This document shows positions 36,850 through 46,359 of a DNA stretch of 64,000 bases, one piece after another (position 1 is the first letter of the stretch; every line of letters begins with the position of its first letter). Source of the stretch: Bacillus salacetis (GTDB lineage Bacteria > Bacillota > Bacilli > Bacillales > Bacillaceae_B). Position numbers and translations under genes: made by a program. Under the pieces are notes generated by a model. That model worked only from the letters and a program-made list of their open reading frames with translations, was not told where the DNA came from and ran no database searches. The stretch spans positions 1 to 64,000 of the forward strand of contig NZ_QXIR01000020.1 in NCBI RefSeq assembly GCF_003581585.1, written 5' to 3'.

Positions 36850-37812
36850 ACTGGATGGCGTACAGAAATATTTCCCGATTAAAGGAGGATTTCTGAAGCG
36901 TGTCCAGGGACATGTCAAAGCTGTCGAGGATGTGAGTCTGGACGTTTATGAAGGAGAAAGCATCGGGATTGTCGGTGAATCCGGCTGTGGAAAGTCAACG
37001 CTTGGCCGCACCATTCTCGGCCTCGAAGATATCACCAACGGAAAAGTCCTGTATAAAGACAGTGAAATTCAATCGTTAAGCGGCAGCAAGTGGAAAGAAC
37101 TTACAAAAGAAATGCAGATGATTTTCCAGGATCCCTATGCCAGCTTGAACCCGAGGCAGCGGATCGGAAATGCGCTTGAAGAAGTGTTTGTCATGCACAC
37201 CAATCTATCAAGCAGCGAGCGCCGGCAGAAAGTATATGACCTTTTAAAAGAAGTCGGGCTCAAGGAAGAGCATTACGACCGCTATCCGCATGAGTTCAGC
37301 GGCGGGCAGCGCCAGCGGATCGGGATTGCACGCGCGATTGCCTTGAATCCTTCTGTTATCATATGTGATGAGGCCGTTTCGGCTTTGGATGTATCGGTAC
37401 AGGCGCAGGTGCTGAAGCTTTTGAAAAACCTTCAGGAAAAATACGGTTTGACCTATTTGTTCATCTCGCATGATCTTGGGGTGGTCCGCTACTTCTGTGA
37501 CCGCGTCGTGGTGATGTATTTGGGGAACACGGTTGAACTCGCATCATCCAGAGATCTCTATTCAAACCCGCTTCACCCTTATACAAGGGCACTGCTTTCT
37601 TCGATTCCGCGTCCCAAAGTGGGTGCAAGAAAAGACCGCATCCGTCTGACTGGGGAAATCCCCAACCCGGCAAACCCTCCGTCAGGCTGTCCATTCCATA
37701 CACGCTGTCCGCTTGCGACAGACATTTGCAAACAGGCAAAACCGGAATGGAGGGAAATCGAGAAAGATCACTTTGTAGCTTGTCATCATGTTGAACAGGA
37801 GGTTGTGAATTA

Positions 37813-39426
37813 ATGGAGAACATGGATTTTTTATACCACCCGTATTCCTCGCAGCGAAATACGGTCTTTTCAAAAAAAGGGATGGTCGCGACATCCCAGC
37901 CACTTGCTGCCCAGGCAGGACTTGAAATTCTGCAGAAAGGCGGCAATGCCATTGATGCCGCCATCGCCACCGCGGCAGCTTTGACAGTTGTCGAGCCCAC
38001 TTCGAACGGAATCGGCGGCGATGCCTTTGCCCTTGTATGGGTGAAGGATAAGCTGCACGGCCTGAATGCCAGCGGCCCATCGCCAAAATCGATTTCCATT
38101 GAAAAAGTGAAAGAACTCGGTCATGACAAAATGCCGGTCCATGGCGTCATACCGGTGACAGTACCTGGAGTTCCAGCGGCATGGGCGGAGCTGTCCGGTA
38201 AATTTGGAAAGCTTTCCTTGAAAGAAACACTGGCACCGGCCATCCGCCTGGCGGAAGAAGGCTATCCGCTCACACCTATTCTCGGTAAGTATTGGTCACT
38301 TGCTTATAAAAAATTCAAAGAAATTTTAACCGGAGATGAGTTCAAAGCGTGGTTCGAAACGTTTGCTCCGGACGGAAGGCCGCCGAAAATCGGAGAGGTA
38401 TGGTCATCACCAGGGCATGCATCCACATTGAAAACAATTGCCGAAACAAACGGCGAAAGTTTTTACAGAGGAGAAATTGCTGATAAAATCAGTTCCTTCA
38501 TGGAAGAACATGGCGGTTTTCTATCACGGGACGATTTAAAGGAATACCAGGCCCAATGGGTTGACCCGATCAAAACGGATTACCGGGGATACGACGTGTG
38601 GGAAATTCCGCCGAATGGCCAGGGATTGGTCGCATTAATGGCGCTGAATATTGCAAAAGGCTTTGAATTCCAGGAAAAAGACGCAGTCGATACATACCAC
38701 AAGCATATCGAATCAATGAAACTGGCCTTCACGGACGGAAAAGCGTACATTACACAGCAGGAACACATGCCGCTTCCCGTAGACGAACTCCTTTCTGACC
38801 GTTATGCAGAAGCACGCCGTAAATTGATTGGCGACGAAGCCATCACACCGGAAGCGTACGATATCCCCAAAGGGGGTACTGTATATCTGGCGGCAGCTGA
38901 CGAGGAAGGCAATATGATCTCATACATTCAAAGTAATTATATGGGCTTCGGCTCCGGCGTGGTCATCCCTGGCACAGGCATTGGCCTGCAGAACCGCGGT
39001 CACGACTTTTCTTTGGATCCGGAACACCCGAATGCCTTGAAACCTGGCAAAAAAACATACCATACCATCATCCCTGGCTTCCTGACGAAGGATGGCAGAG
39101 CAGTGGGCCCATTTGGAGTCATGGGCGGCTACATGCAGCCGCAGGGCCACTTCCAGGTGATCAGCAATACAATTGATTTTCATTTAAACCCGCAGTCAGC
39201 TCTTGATGCGCCAAGATGGCAGTGGATCGAAGGGAAAAAGGTTCTGGTGGAGCCGAACTTCCCGACACATATCGCGCAGGCATTAGCAAGAAAAGGACAT
39301 GAAATCCAGACCGCAACAGACGAGGGAATGTTTGGCAGAGGCCAGATCATTTGGAGAGATGAGGATACAGGCGTACTCATGGGAGGAACAGAGTCGAGAA
39401 CAGATGGAGCCATTGCGGCTTGGTAA
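37813..39426 (+). CDS. gamma-glutamyltransferase, YwrD-type (cytoplasmic)
   Basis: A 537-residue Ntn-hydrolase that cleaves gamma-glutamyl bonds of glutathione or gamma-glutamyl peptides. No signal peptide is present (start MENMDFLYHPY), unlike secreted Bacillus Ggt, so it works inside the cell as expected for YwrD-like members. The autocleavage site and nucleophile is Thr356 in GGTVYLAAADEEGN; the substrate region NGIGGDAFALVW and the C-terminal block (GVMGGYMQPQGHFQVISN) fit the family. It overlaps the oppF-like stop, so import and hydrolysis are coupled in one operon. Confidence 0.92.
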   Translation: MENMDFLYHPYSSQRNTVFSKKGMVATSQPLAAQAGLEILQKGGNAIDAAIATAAALTVVEPTSNGIGGDAFALVWVKDKLHGLNASGPSPKSISIEKVKELGHDKMPVHGVIPVTVPGVPAAWAELSGKFGKLSLKETLAPAIRLAEEGYPLTPILGKYWSLAYKKFKEILTGDEFKAWFETFAPDGRPPKIGEVWSSPGHASTLKTIAETNGESFYRGEIADKISSFMEEHGGFLSRDDLKEYQAQWVDPIKTDYRGYDVWEIPPNGQGLVALMALNIAKGFEFQEKDAVDTYHKHIESMKLAFTDGKAYITQQEHMPLPVDELLSDRYAEARRKLIGDEAITPEAYDIPKGGTVYLAAADEEGNMISYIQSNYMGFGSGVVIPGTGIGLQNRGHDFSLDPEHPNALKPGKKTYHTIIPGFLTKDGRAVGPFGVMGGYMQPQGHFQVISNTIDFHLNPQSALDAPRWQWIEGKKVLVEPNFPTHIAQALARKGHEIQTATDEGMFGRGQIIWRDEDTGVLMGGTESRTDGAIAAW

Positions 39427-39595
39427 GAATCATGTCCGGACATCAGGCAGGGGAAAGCGGGGCATACTAAACCTGCCTTCTTCTATGCTTGATGTCATGC
39501 TCTTTCATTAGGTTGTTTGGATTGACTTATATAGTGCATATTCAAAAACTGCCAGGTGAAAAGAGCATATCCAACAACAAGAGGGTGATGAAACC

Positions 39596-40159
39596 TTGAA
39601 GCAGCTTCAACTATTTTTAGCTTTTTTCCGAGTGGGAATTCTGGGGTACGGCGGCGGGCCGTCATCGATTCCCCTCGTGCATAATGAAGTCGTGGAGAAA
39701 TACAAATGGATGGACGATGATGATTTTTCAGATGTTCTCGCACTGGGAAATGCCATGCCGGGACCGATTGCCACAAAGATGGCCGGATATATCGGCTGGA
39801 GGGTCGGCGGCTTTGTGGGAATGGCTAACGCGGTACTTGCCACCATCATTCCGACAATCATTCTGATGATCCTGCTCCTGAATGTGCTGAATGCCTATAA
39901 GGACAAGGCTTGGGTGCAGGGAATGGCCAACGCAGTCGTGCCGGTGGTCGGCGTCATGCTCGGGGTGCTGACATGGGATTTTGTCGTGAAGTCCAAAGGC
40001 GCCTTGGGATGGACCGTCACCATCGCCATCCTGATTGGAAGCTTGATTACAATTGAACTGCTGGGCATCCACCCGGCAATTGTAATCGGCGGCCTCCTGG
40101 TATATGCCTTGGTCGGTAAAAAGAAAAAGGCAAGTGAGAGAGAGGTGAAAGCCTCATGA
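39596..40159 (+). CDS. chromate transporter, N-terminal-half type
   Basis: A 187-residue short-chain CHR protein with the motif GYGGGPSSIPLVHNEVV and GNAMPGPIATKMAGYIG. The TTG start follows GAGGGTGATG. Short-chain CHR proteins come in pairs that form one exporter; the partner follows with a 4 bp overlap. Chromate efflux is the usual annotation. Confidence 0.9.
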   Translation: MKQLQLFLAFFRVGILGYGGGPSSIPLVHNEVVEKYKWMDDDDFSDVLALGNAMPGPIATKMAGYIGWRVGGFVGMANAVLATIIPTIILMILLLNVLNAYKDKAWVQGMANAVVPVVGVMLGVLTWDFVVKSKGALGWTVTIAILIGSLITIELLGIHPAIVIGGLLVYALVGKKKKASEREVKAS

Positions 40160-40686
40160 TTTATTGGGAAATCTTTTTGGCTTTCTTCATTCCCGGTATC
40201 CTGGGATATGGAGGCGGCCCCGCTTCGATTCCACTGGTGGAGCATGAAGTGGTCGACCGATATGGCTGGATGAATGTCAATGAGTTCAGTGAAATGATTG
40301 CGTTGGCGAACGGGCTTCCGGGTCCGATTGCTACAAAGATGGCCGGATACATCGGTTATGAGCAGGGAGGAATCCTCGGAAGCATTGTCGGTGTTTTTGC
40401 GACAGTTGCACCTTCCTTGATCCTGATGATCGTACTATTGAGCCTGCTCATGAAATACAAAAGCTCACCGAGAGTCAAGAAAATGACCAGCCTTGTCAAG
40501 CCAACCATCGCCGTCCTGCTGGGCGTAATGACCTGGGGATTCATCTCCAATTCCTATGAAGGCATCGGCTGGCTGCAAACAATCATCTTGGCTGGTGCAG
40601 CCTTTCTCCTGCTGGAAAAGCTGAAGATCCATCCCGTATATGTCATTGGCGGGGCTTTGGTTTATGGAGCGGTGTTCTTGGCTTAG
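40156..40686 (+). CDS. chromate transporter, C-terminal-half type
   Basis: A 176-residue CHR protein, paralogous to its upstream partner (GYGGGPASIPLVEHEVV, ANGLPGPIATKMAGYIG). The 4 bp overlap ATGA indicates co-translation. The pair is expected to work as an antiparallel heterodimer. It ends before a strong terminator. Confidence 0.9.
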   Translation: MIYWEIFLAFFIPGILGYGGGPASIPLVEHEVVDRYGWMNVNEFSEMIALANGLPGPIATKMAGYIGYEQGGILGSIVGVFATVAPSLILMIVLLSLLMKYKSSPRVKKMTSLVKPTIAVLLGVMTWGFISNSYEGIGWLQTIILAGAAFLLLEKLKIHPVYVIGGALVYGAVFLA

Positions 40687-40732
40687 CGCTCTTAGTGACA
40701 GGCACGACCCAAAATTTGTCGACGGAAAAAAC

Positions 40733-40767
40733 AAAAATCCAAGCCGTTTTTGGCTTGGATTTTTTTT
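40733..40767 (+). terminator. terminator of chromate transporter genes
   Basis: AAATCCAAGCC and GGCTTGGATTT pair across 5-6 nt and are followed by a T run. Confidence 0.88.
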
Positions 40768-40838
40768 ATATGTATATCCGAAGTTAAAAACACCTGGCGG
40801 TCAGGTGCCAAGTTTAGATTCATGGTATTTGTTTTTTC

Positions 40839-41975
40839 TTATAGGCAGCACTTTTTATATTTCTTGCCGCTGCCGCATGGGCAAGGGTCATTACGGCCGA
40901 CCTTGTTCTCATTTTCGGCCGGGGGAAAAGTCTGTCGGAATTGATCTTCCTTTTCAATCAGACTCATTTTTATGTGATGCAGTCCAGGGTGATCGATTTT
41001 GTTGAGTACAAGGCTGGCATAAAAGGACATTTCCAAATCGGCCATGATCATGTCATAGCCTTCTTCCAGCTGGTGCTCCACAAGAGGAATCGCCTCTACA
41101 GACAGATGCTGGCAAAGGGCGTCAGCAATCGTGGTTTGGATGCTGATATCATCGGTCTTCTGCCAAAGCCTCATCAATGCTTGTTCAGCTTCCTTGGATT
41201 TGATTTTAGCCAGTATATCAATGCTGTAGATGAAAATGTTCTCATCAATAGCGATTTTTTCTACTTCACGGACCACTTCATCAGTGCCGATTTTTATAAG
41301 CGCAGAAGAGATTTCCTCCAGAGCTTCGTCACTATCATCCCTGACAAGCAGCTTTATGAGGTCGGGGACTGTGGATTCTGTCCGGAGTTCACCTGCCATA
41401 TAAATTTGGAACAAGCCGATCGATGGCATGAAAGAATACGAGAGCAGCTCACCCATCGCATTCTCTGGTTCCCAATCTTCAATGATGCCTCTGCCGATCA
41501 ACTCATTTGCGACGCGTTTTCCCATTTGTATGGCCGTTGGGTCATAGGTGTTGTCCAAGTTGTTGGCAATGCCGGCAAGCTTTAAAAAGAGGCCTTCTTC
41601 ATCCATCTCTGAAAAAGAATTCAGTTCTTTATAAAACTTTCTGCCCAAATAGGGAGCTAAATCACTCTCGTATTGCAGAAGCACTGAAGTATCCGCATTA
41701 TCCAGGAGATTAACAAACCATTCCTTATTTTCATTATCCGTTTTCAAGCGTGAAATAAGCTCCTGCACGCCTTCCTCATCCACCGGAAGAAATCCGATGT
41801 GCGGCAGGATCAATTCCGGGAATATGGTGGGGAGTTTCCGGTCATAGGCTTCCAAAGCCTTAAATAATGTTTTCGGCGTTGCAAGATGGCTGTCCTGCAG
41901 AATGGAAACGGCAAAATGCTGAACAAATGGATCATCGCTCACTAATGCGGGTTCGATTCTATTTAAGAATGTCAT
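40839..41975 (-). CDS. HEAT-like repeat protein with C-terminal SEC-C zinc motif
   Basis: A 378-residue protein made of helical pairs like HEAT repeats (e.g. [20 protein letters not shown]) and ending in a SEC-C motif, [18 protein letters not shown], which binds zinc and in SecA contacts ribosome/SecB. Many bacterial SEC-C proteins have unknown roles. Monocistronic. Start ATG 41975 is plausible with a GGAAGG ribosome binding site. Confidence 0.85.
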   Translation of the reverse strand: MTFLNRIEPALVSDDPFVQHFAVSILQDSHLATPKTLFKALEAYDRKLPTIFPELILPHIGFLPVDEEGVQELISRLKTDNENKEWFVNLLDNADTSVLLQYESDLAPYLGRKFYKELNSFSEMDEEGLFLKLAGIANNLDNTYDPTAIQMGKRVANELIGRGIIEDWEPENAMGELLSYSFMPSIGLFQIYMAGELRTESTVPDLIKLLVRDDSDEALEEISSALIKIGTDEVVREVEKIAIDENIFIYSIDILAKIKSKEAEQALMRLWQKTDDISIQTTIADALCQHLSVEAIPLVEHQLEEGYDMIMADLEMSFYASLVLNKIDHPGLHHIKMSLIEKEDQFRQTFPPAENENKVGRNDPCPCGSGKKYKKCCL

Positions 41976-42205
41976 GTGCAGACTTCCTTCCTTGTCGGTT
42001 AGTTTCTATTGTAAGGGTTCTTAGATAGAAAATAAACGAGGTTGTCGAATTTTCGATAAGAGGTTTTCCTTTTAGCAATTGGAAGCTAAAGATTATAATA
42101 GAGGGTAAAGGAGGTGTGCCCCATGAATCCCCATTATAGTTAACCCCGCTTGAATCCTTGTCCAGATGGCCGGTCCAAACCCATTATAGAAAGGAAGAAT
42201 GAAAT

Positions 42206-42613
42206 TTGCCAAAAGCCTACCTCGTCAACACAAACAAATCCCAAAACCCCCTAAATGAAGCAGAAATGCTGGAAGAACAGAAAGTCGCTGCTTATTACTC
42301 CCCTTGGAAGTACCTCATCAACCACATTGAAGCCAATGACATGGTATTCCTGTACAGCAATGGAAACGGCATTATTGCCCGCGGAATCGGTTCCGGGATT
42401 ATTGAAAAAGCGGGTGAAGAGGATCTAGAACATTTTATGCCGCTGCTTCAGTTTGAAAAATTGGAAGAGCCCCTGCCTCCGTCCGGCATCGTTCAGCTCG
42501 CACAGGGTGTCACAGACGAAAACTATAAGATTAAGTGGAATCAGACATTGATTCACCTTCAGGGATTTATTGGAGAGGAAATCTGGCGTTACATTACCAA
42601 AAATAATCTTTGA
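42206..42613 (+). CDS. small EVE-like domain protein
   Basis: A 135-residue protein; start TTG 42206 with AAAGGAAGAATG upstream. MPKAYLVNTN... , YSPWKYLINHIEANDMVFLYSNGNGIIARGIGSG resemble the small beta-barrel of EVE/PUA-like domains, which bind modified bases or RNA. This is a fold-level guess from pattern; no neighbour supports a restriction system. Confidence 0.7.
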   Translation: MPKAYLVNTNKSQNPLNEAEMLEEQKVAAYYSPWKYLINHIEANDMVFLYSNGNGIIARGIGSGIIEKAGEEDLEHFMPLLQFEKLEEPLPPSGIVQLAQGVTDENYKIKWNQTLIHLQGFIGEEIWRYITKNNL

Positions 42614-42686
42614 TAGCACAGCAAGTTTGCTTTTTGCCCTCAGCTGTCCGAAAATGTAGGGAGAATGCAAAAGGAGGTCATGTCCA

Positions 42687-43208
42687 TTGAAACTGAAAGA
42701 TAAGAAGGTTCTTCAGCTTGTCAGTGATGACTTTGAAGATCTTGAGCTGTGGTACCCGGTTTTGCGCTTGAGAGAAGAAGGCGCTGCCGTCCATCTTGCT
42801 GGAGAAAAGAAAGATCATGAATATACCGGAAAGTACGGAGTGCCTGCTGTTTCGGATGTATCCTTCAAAGAGGTGGATCCGAATGACTACGATGCTCTGC
42901 TTGTGCCCGGAGGATGGTCCCCGGATAAATTAAGAAGGTATGAAGAAGTGCTGTCGATCGTTAAAAAAATGAATGAGGACAACAAGCCGATAGGACAGAT
43001 CTGCCATGCAGGATGGGTCTTGATATCAGCTAAAATCCTTGAAGGCAAAAAAGTGACAAGCACTCCGGGAATCAAGGATGATATGGAGAATGCCGGTGCC
43101 GCGTGGGTGGACCAGCCTTCCATCATTGACGGAAATATTATATCCAGCAGAAGGCCGCCCGATTTGCCGGATTATTTAAGAGATTTCATCAGCGTGATGG
43201 AAAAATAA
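42687..43208 (+). CDS. PfpI/DJ-1 family glutamine amidotransferase-like protein
   Basis: A 173-residue class I glutamine amidotransferase-like protein of the PfpI/YraA group (glyoxalase/deglycase or stress protein). The nucleophile elbow is GQICHAGW with Cys106; the acidic residue before it (SDDFEDLELWYPV) and His107 fit the family. Start TTG 42687 lies behind AAAGGAGG. Confidence 0.9.
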   Translation: MKLKDKKVLQLVSDDFEDLELWYPVLRLREEGAAVHLAGEKKDHEYTGKYGVPAVSDVSFKEVDPNDYDALLVPGGWSPDKLRRYEEVLSIVKKMNEDNKPIGQICHAGWVLISAKILEGKKVTSTPGIKDDMENAGAAWVDQPSIIDGNIISSRRPPDLPDYLRDFISVMEK

Positions 43209-43212
43209 ACAG

Positions 43213-43252
43213 AGAAGACGAGTCCTGAATGTCTGCGGGACTCGTCTTCTTC
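43213..43252. terminator. bidirectional terminator
   Basis: GAAGACGAGTCC and GGGACTCGTCTTC pair across about 10 nt, between convergent genes that end at 43208 and 43253. Confidence 0.88.
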
Positions 43253-43891
43253 TTATTTCCTTGATAACTTTTGAATATCTGTTTCAGCTTGGAACAGTCT
43301 TTTATTCAGCGCCTCGGAATTGGAGTCTATCTTGGTATGGAATGTTTTTAACAAGGCAATGACATCTTCATTCTGGTTGGTTTCTATGCGTTTAACGATA
43401 TTTTTTATTTCGTTTTGGCCGGTTTCAAGGCTTGAAAGCCGCCTGTCGATTCTGTCAAACCTGCTCTCCTGTTTGGTGAAAGCTAGGTCATGACTATCCA
43501 GGCGGGCATTGAATTTTTTATCTTGTTCGTCGAATCGGGCGTTGAACTTTTTGTCTTGTTCATCAAAGCGGGCGTTGAACTTTTTATCTTGTTCGTCGAA
43601 GCGGGCGTTGAACTTTTTGTCTTGTTCGTCGAAGCGGGCGTTAAACTTTTTGTCTTGTTCATCAAAGCGGGCATTGACCTTTTTATCTTGTTCATCAAAG
43701 CGAATGTTCATATTTTTGGCTTGCTCGATGAAGCGCGAGTTCATTTTCTTCTCTTGTTCATCGAATTTTTCATCCACTCGATCAAATTTTGCATCGATTT
43801 GATTGAACCGTCCGTCAACCTTCTCGAGTCTCTCATCAATGGTATTCAGTTTAGAGAGGATTTCCTTTAGGATTTTTTCCATCTGTCTCAC
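43253..43891 (-). CDS. coiled-coil protein with 11-residue repeats
   Basis: A 212-residue, almost fully coiled-coil protein without membrane segment. The centre has about seven copies of an 11-residue unit, FDEQDKKFNAR, a hendecad pattern (three turns per repeat) that gives a nearly straight or slightly right-handed coil. The flanks have the less regular forms FDRVDEKFDEQ and RFDRIDRRLSSLETGQNE. Such proteins occur in Bacilli and phages; function is unknown. It precedes nothing on its strand before the terminator and follows the gene at 43897 by only 5 bp, so both share a transcript. Confidence 0.75.
   Translation of the reverse strand: MRQMEKILKEILSKLNTIDERLEKVDGRFNQIDAKFDRVDEKFDEQEKKMNSRFIEQAKNMNIRFDEQDKKVNARFDEQDKKFNARFDEQDKKFNARFDEQDKKFNARFDEQDKKFNARFDEQDKKFNARLDSHDLAFTKQESRFDRIDRRLSSLETGQNEIKNIVKRIETNQNEDVIALLKTFHTKIDSNSEALNKRLFQAETDIQKLSRK
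43504..43735 (-). repeat. 33 bp tandem repeats inside the coiled-coil gene
   Basis: About seven 33 bp units, nearly identical at DNA level (e.g. TTTTTATCTTGTTCGTCGAA variants on the plus strand), in frame, coding the 11-residue hendecad. High nucleotide identity suggests recent expansion or ongoing copy change. Confidence 0.85.
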
Positions 43892-43896
43892 CTCTT

Positions 43897-44334
43897 TTAC
43901 ATTGTGTAGCCCTTTCCGGCTTCAACACCGAATTCGAAAACCTTATAAGCGGTAAGGGTAAAACATTCGACAGCATCCTCTTCGAATCTTATTGAGGCGT
44001 CTGCTGTCATGGTATCCAGCCTCTTCTTGACTTCCGAGGATATATCTTCTTTAAGAAACTCATTCAGCATATTGGCTTTGGAATAAAGGGAGAAAATGAA
44101 CCCGTCTATAAAAAGATTGAGCCCATAGTTTTCAATGAATCGGTAATGAAATGGAGATTCAAATAAAGGCTCGAGAACTGTGATCTTTTTTTCAAAATGC
44201 GCTATTGTAAACAGTGCTTCCAGTATATCCGGGATTTGCTCACTATAAAAGAAGAGGATATCTTCTTTTATCTTTTCCCTGTCTTTGGAAAAATCATCAT
44301 GGATAGATGTGTAATTTTTAATAGAAGAATTCAA
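43897..44334 (-). CDS. unknown helical protein
   Basis: A 145-residue protein, mostly helical, without signal peptide. TTG 44334 is 7 bp behind GGAGGT. The sequence (FFYSEQIPDILEALFTIAHFEKK, NYGLNLFIDGFIFSLYSKANM) has the look of a TetR-type ligand-binding half without the DNA-binding part, but this is not certain. It is co-transcribed with the coiled-coil gene 5 bp downstream. Upstream, 44335-44530, the minus strand has another strong AGGAGG site (about 44412-44420) that opens only very short frames. Confidence 0.65.
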   Translation of the reverse strand: MNSSIKNYTSIHDDFSKDREKIKEDILFFYSEQIPDILEALFTIAHFEKKITVLEPLFESPFHYRFIENYGLNLFIDGFIFSLYSKANMLNEFLKEDISSEVKKRLDTMTADASIRFEEDAVECFTLTAYKVFEFGVEAGKGYTM

Positions 44335-44530
44335 TGGGGGACCTCCAAATCATTTGTTTTTCTCTGTAGAAGAGTGCGTGGTCATATTAGTGGGTTTAAA
44401 TTTCCAAATTTCACCTCCTTTTTCCTATTTTAGCACTATTTTTTATAAAAAAGAGGAAAGTTTTCGGAAAAATCTTTTTATTTTTTGGTATGATTAGAAG
44501 AAAGAAGACGATTCATGAGGGTGGGGCTGA

Positions 44531-45667
44531 ATGACAACAACTTCCGAAAGGCTGGCGTTTTTTCTAGAGGATAATTTCCAGGAATTTTTGCAAACATGGA
44601 GGTCGCAGGTAGTGATTTCTGAAGGAGATAAATATAAGGAAGAAGTAATGAATAACGGGATCAGGATGTACGGACTTGTCAAAAGGGCAATCAATGGCGG
44701 GCTTAGCGAAGAAGATATCAAGATGCTCGCTAAGAAGGTGGCCCTCGAACGAGTCGAAGCCGATGTGAATATCAGTGAGTTCGTCTACAATGTCAATATG
44801 GGCAGAAGTGAAATCATCAAATGGGTTGGCACATCAGGCATCGGGATGGAAGAAATGCATACCCATCTGGAAGAAATCAACCGTGTTTTTGACCGTTTTT
44901 CCTATTATGCTGTCAAATTTTATTCCGAGAAGAAAGACCAGCAATTGAAGGAAAAGGAAGTATATATCGACCATACTCATAAAGAGCGGCTGACGATCCT
45001 AGGCCAGATGAGTTCCAGCTTTGTTCATGAATTCAGGAATCCACTGACTTCCATTATAGGGTTCACGAAGCTGTTAAAAGGTGATTATCCCGAACTGCCG
45101 TACCTGGATGTCATGAGCCATGAATTGGATCAACTGAATTACCGGATTTCGCAATTCCTGCATGTTTCAAGAAAGGAAATCATTGAAAGCAAAAAAGAGA
45201 AATTCCTGGTGTTTTCGCTGCTGAGTGAATTGATAGAGTTTGTATATCCAAGTTTGGTAGACGGTGATGTCCAAGTGAAATCGCACCTGGACTCACAGGT
45301 TTATATCAAAGGGAATAAAGAGGAGCTCAGGCAGGTATTCCTGAATCTGATTATGAATTCCATTGATGCGCTTCAGCAGGTCAAGTCTGACAGGAAAATA
45401 ACGATCACTTGTACCTTTGAAAATGAGGAGATTCATGTGAAAGTGGCAAACAACGGGCCGGAAATCAGTGAGGAAACGATGGAGGCCATTTTCGAGCCGT
45501 TCTATACCACCAAAGAGCTGGGGACCGGAATCGGACTGTACATCTGCCGAAAGCTGGTGGAAAAGCATGAAGGCAGCATCCTATGCACCTCAAGTCCCGA
45601 GGAAACAGCGTTCACCATAACGATACCGGCTGCAGAGGAAGAACCTGTCCAAGGAATGCTCCTTTAG
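44531..45667 (+). CDS. soluble sensor histidine kinase with RsbR-like N-terminal domain
   Basis: A 378-residue kinase without membrane segment. Residues about 8-150 resemble the RsbRD N-terminal domain of stressosome proteins (FFLEDNFQEFLQTWRSQVV). A HisKA domain follows with His166 in SSFVHEFRNPLTSIIGFTKLL, then HATPase_c with N-box LIMNSIDAL, IFEPFYTTKELGTGIGLYICRKL. No response regulator gene is adjacent, so it is an orphan kinase, in Bacilli often feeding the Spo0F-Spo0A sporulation/biofilm phosphorelay; this is inference. It ends at a palindromic repeat. Confidence 0.88.
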   Translation: MTTTSERLAFFLEDNFQEFLQTWRSQVVISEGDKYKEEVMNNGIRMYGLVKRAINGGLSEEDIKMLAKKVALERVEADVNISEFVYNVNMGRSEIIKWVGTSGIGMEEMHTHLEEINRVFDRFSYYAVKFYSEKKDQQLKEKEVYIDHTHKERLTILGQMSSSFVHEFRNPLTSIIGFTKLLKGDYPELPYLDVMSHELDQLNYRISQFLHVSRKEIIESKKEKFLVFSLLSELIEFVYPSLVDGDVQVKSHLDSQVYIKGNKEELRQVFLNLIMNSIDALQQVKSDRKITITCTFENEEIHVKVANNGPEISEETMEAIFEPFYTTKELGTGIGLYICRKLVEKHEGSILCTSSPEETAFTITIPAAEEEPVQGMLL

Positions 45668-45668
45668 T

Positions 45669-45715
45669 CCTTTAAAGCAGTGGGGGACAGTCCCCTGTTA
45701 CGTTAAAGCGGTGAA
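45669..45715. repeat. palindromic repeat family, locus D
   Basis: Core GGGGGACAGTCCCC with CTTTAAAGC on the left and ACGTTAAAGC on the right; the right arm is decayed. It starts directly behind the stop codon of the kinase gene. Confidence 0.8.
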
Positions 45716-45783
45716 GTGTTAAATAATAGAATAAAACTATCAATAACCGGCAAGGATGATGGACAGTTGGGAGGGAGTCATCT

Positions 45784-46209
45784 TTGCGGTTATTGGTAGT
45801 TTTTTTGTACATAGGGTTCCTGTTCATCATGACGTGTACAGCCAGCTTTACAGATTTGATAGAGCATCAGCAGATCCGGTTTTTAGTCACAGACCAACCA
45901 GATTTTTGGAGTTTTTTCGAATACCGCTCCTTTCCGTACAGTGATCCCGGGTATATCAGCCAAAAGGCAGGCCATGCCTTGTGCTTCTTTATGCTGGCGG
46001 TTCTTTTGAAGACATTGTTTCACAGCTTTAAGGCGGTCATCACTGTTTCATGGGTATTCGCTTTAATCACTGAAATCGCGCAGATGTACTTTTCAAGGAC
46101 AGGATGCCTGGTTGATGTGATGTATGATTCAGGCGGGATAATGCTTTTTTTAATGGTCCATTATTTAAGCAGGGCAGCAGCGCGTTCGACTGATATATTC
46201 GATACGTGA
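45784..46209 (+). CDS. VanZ-like membrane protein
   Basis: A 141-residue protein with about four membrane segments and the VanZ pattern: DKxxH-like SQKAGHALCFFMLAVLL and ITEIAQMYFSRTGCLVDVMYDSGG (the EIxQ...R...D block). Start TTG behind GGGAGGG. VanZ proteins are linked with low-level teicoplanin resistance in enterococci, but most members are of unknown function. Confidence 0.85.
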   Translation: MRLLVVFLYIGFLFIMTCTASFTDLIEHQQIRFLVTDQPDFWSFFEYRSFPYSDPGYISQKAGHALCFFMLAVLLKTLFHSFKAVITVSWVFALITEIAQMYFSRTGCLVDVMYDSGGIMLFLMVHYLSRAAARSTDIFDT

Positions 46210-46233
46210 AACACATAAGCATATTGTAAAGAC

Positions 46234-46267
46234 CGAAAGTGCCCTTGTCAGTATAAGGGCACTTTTG
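46234..46267 (+). terminator. terminator of VanZ-like gene
   Basis: AAAGTGCCCTT and AAGGGCACTTT pair across 8 nt and are followed by TT-rich sequence. Confidence 0.8.
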
Positions 46268-46286
46268 GTTTCTGTTATTAAGACGT

Positions 46287-46343
46287 GCTTTACCGCTTTA
46301 AAGCACTCGGGGACAGTCCCCACATGCTTTAAAGCGGTAAAGC
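46287..46343. repeat. palindromic repeat family, locus E
   Basis: 57 bp, core CGGGGACAGTCCCC, arms GCTTTACCGCTTTAAAGC and complement nearly intact. It lies between convergent genes. Confidence 0.87.
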
Positions 46344-46359
46344 GCAAATGGATTCCCCT

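Noticed and set aside
43490-43870. Long plus-strand frames opposite the coiled-coil gene
   Set aside because: They are mirror frames created by the 33 bp repeats; the minus strand has the ribosome binding site and protein-like composition.
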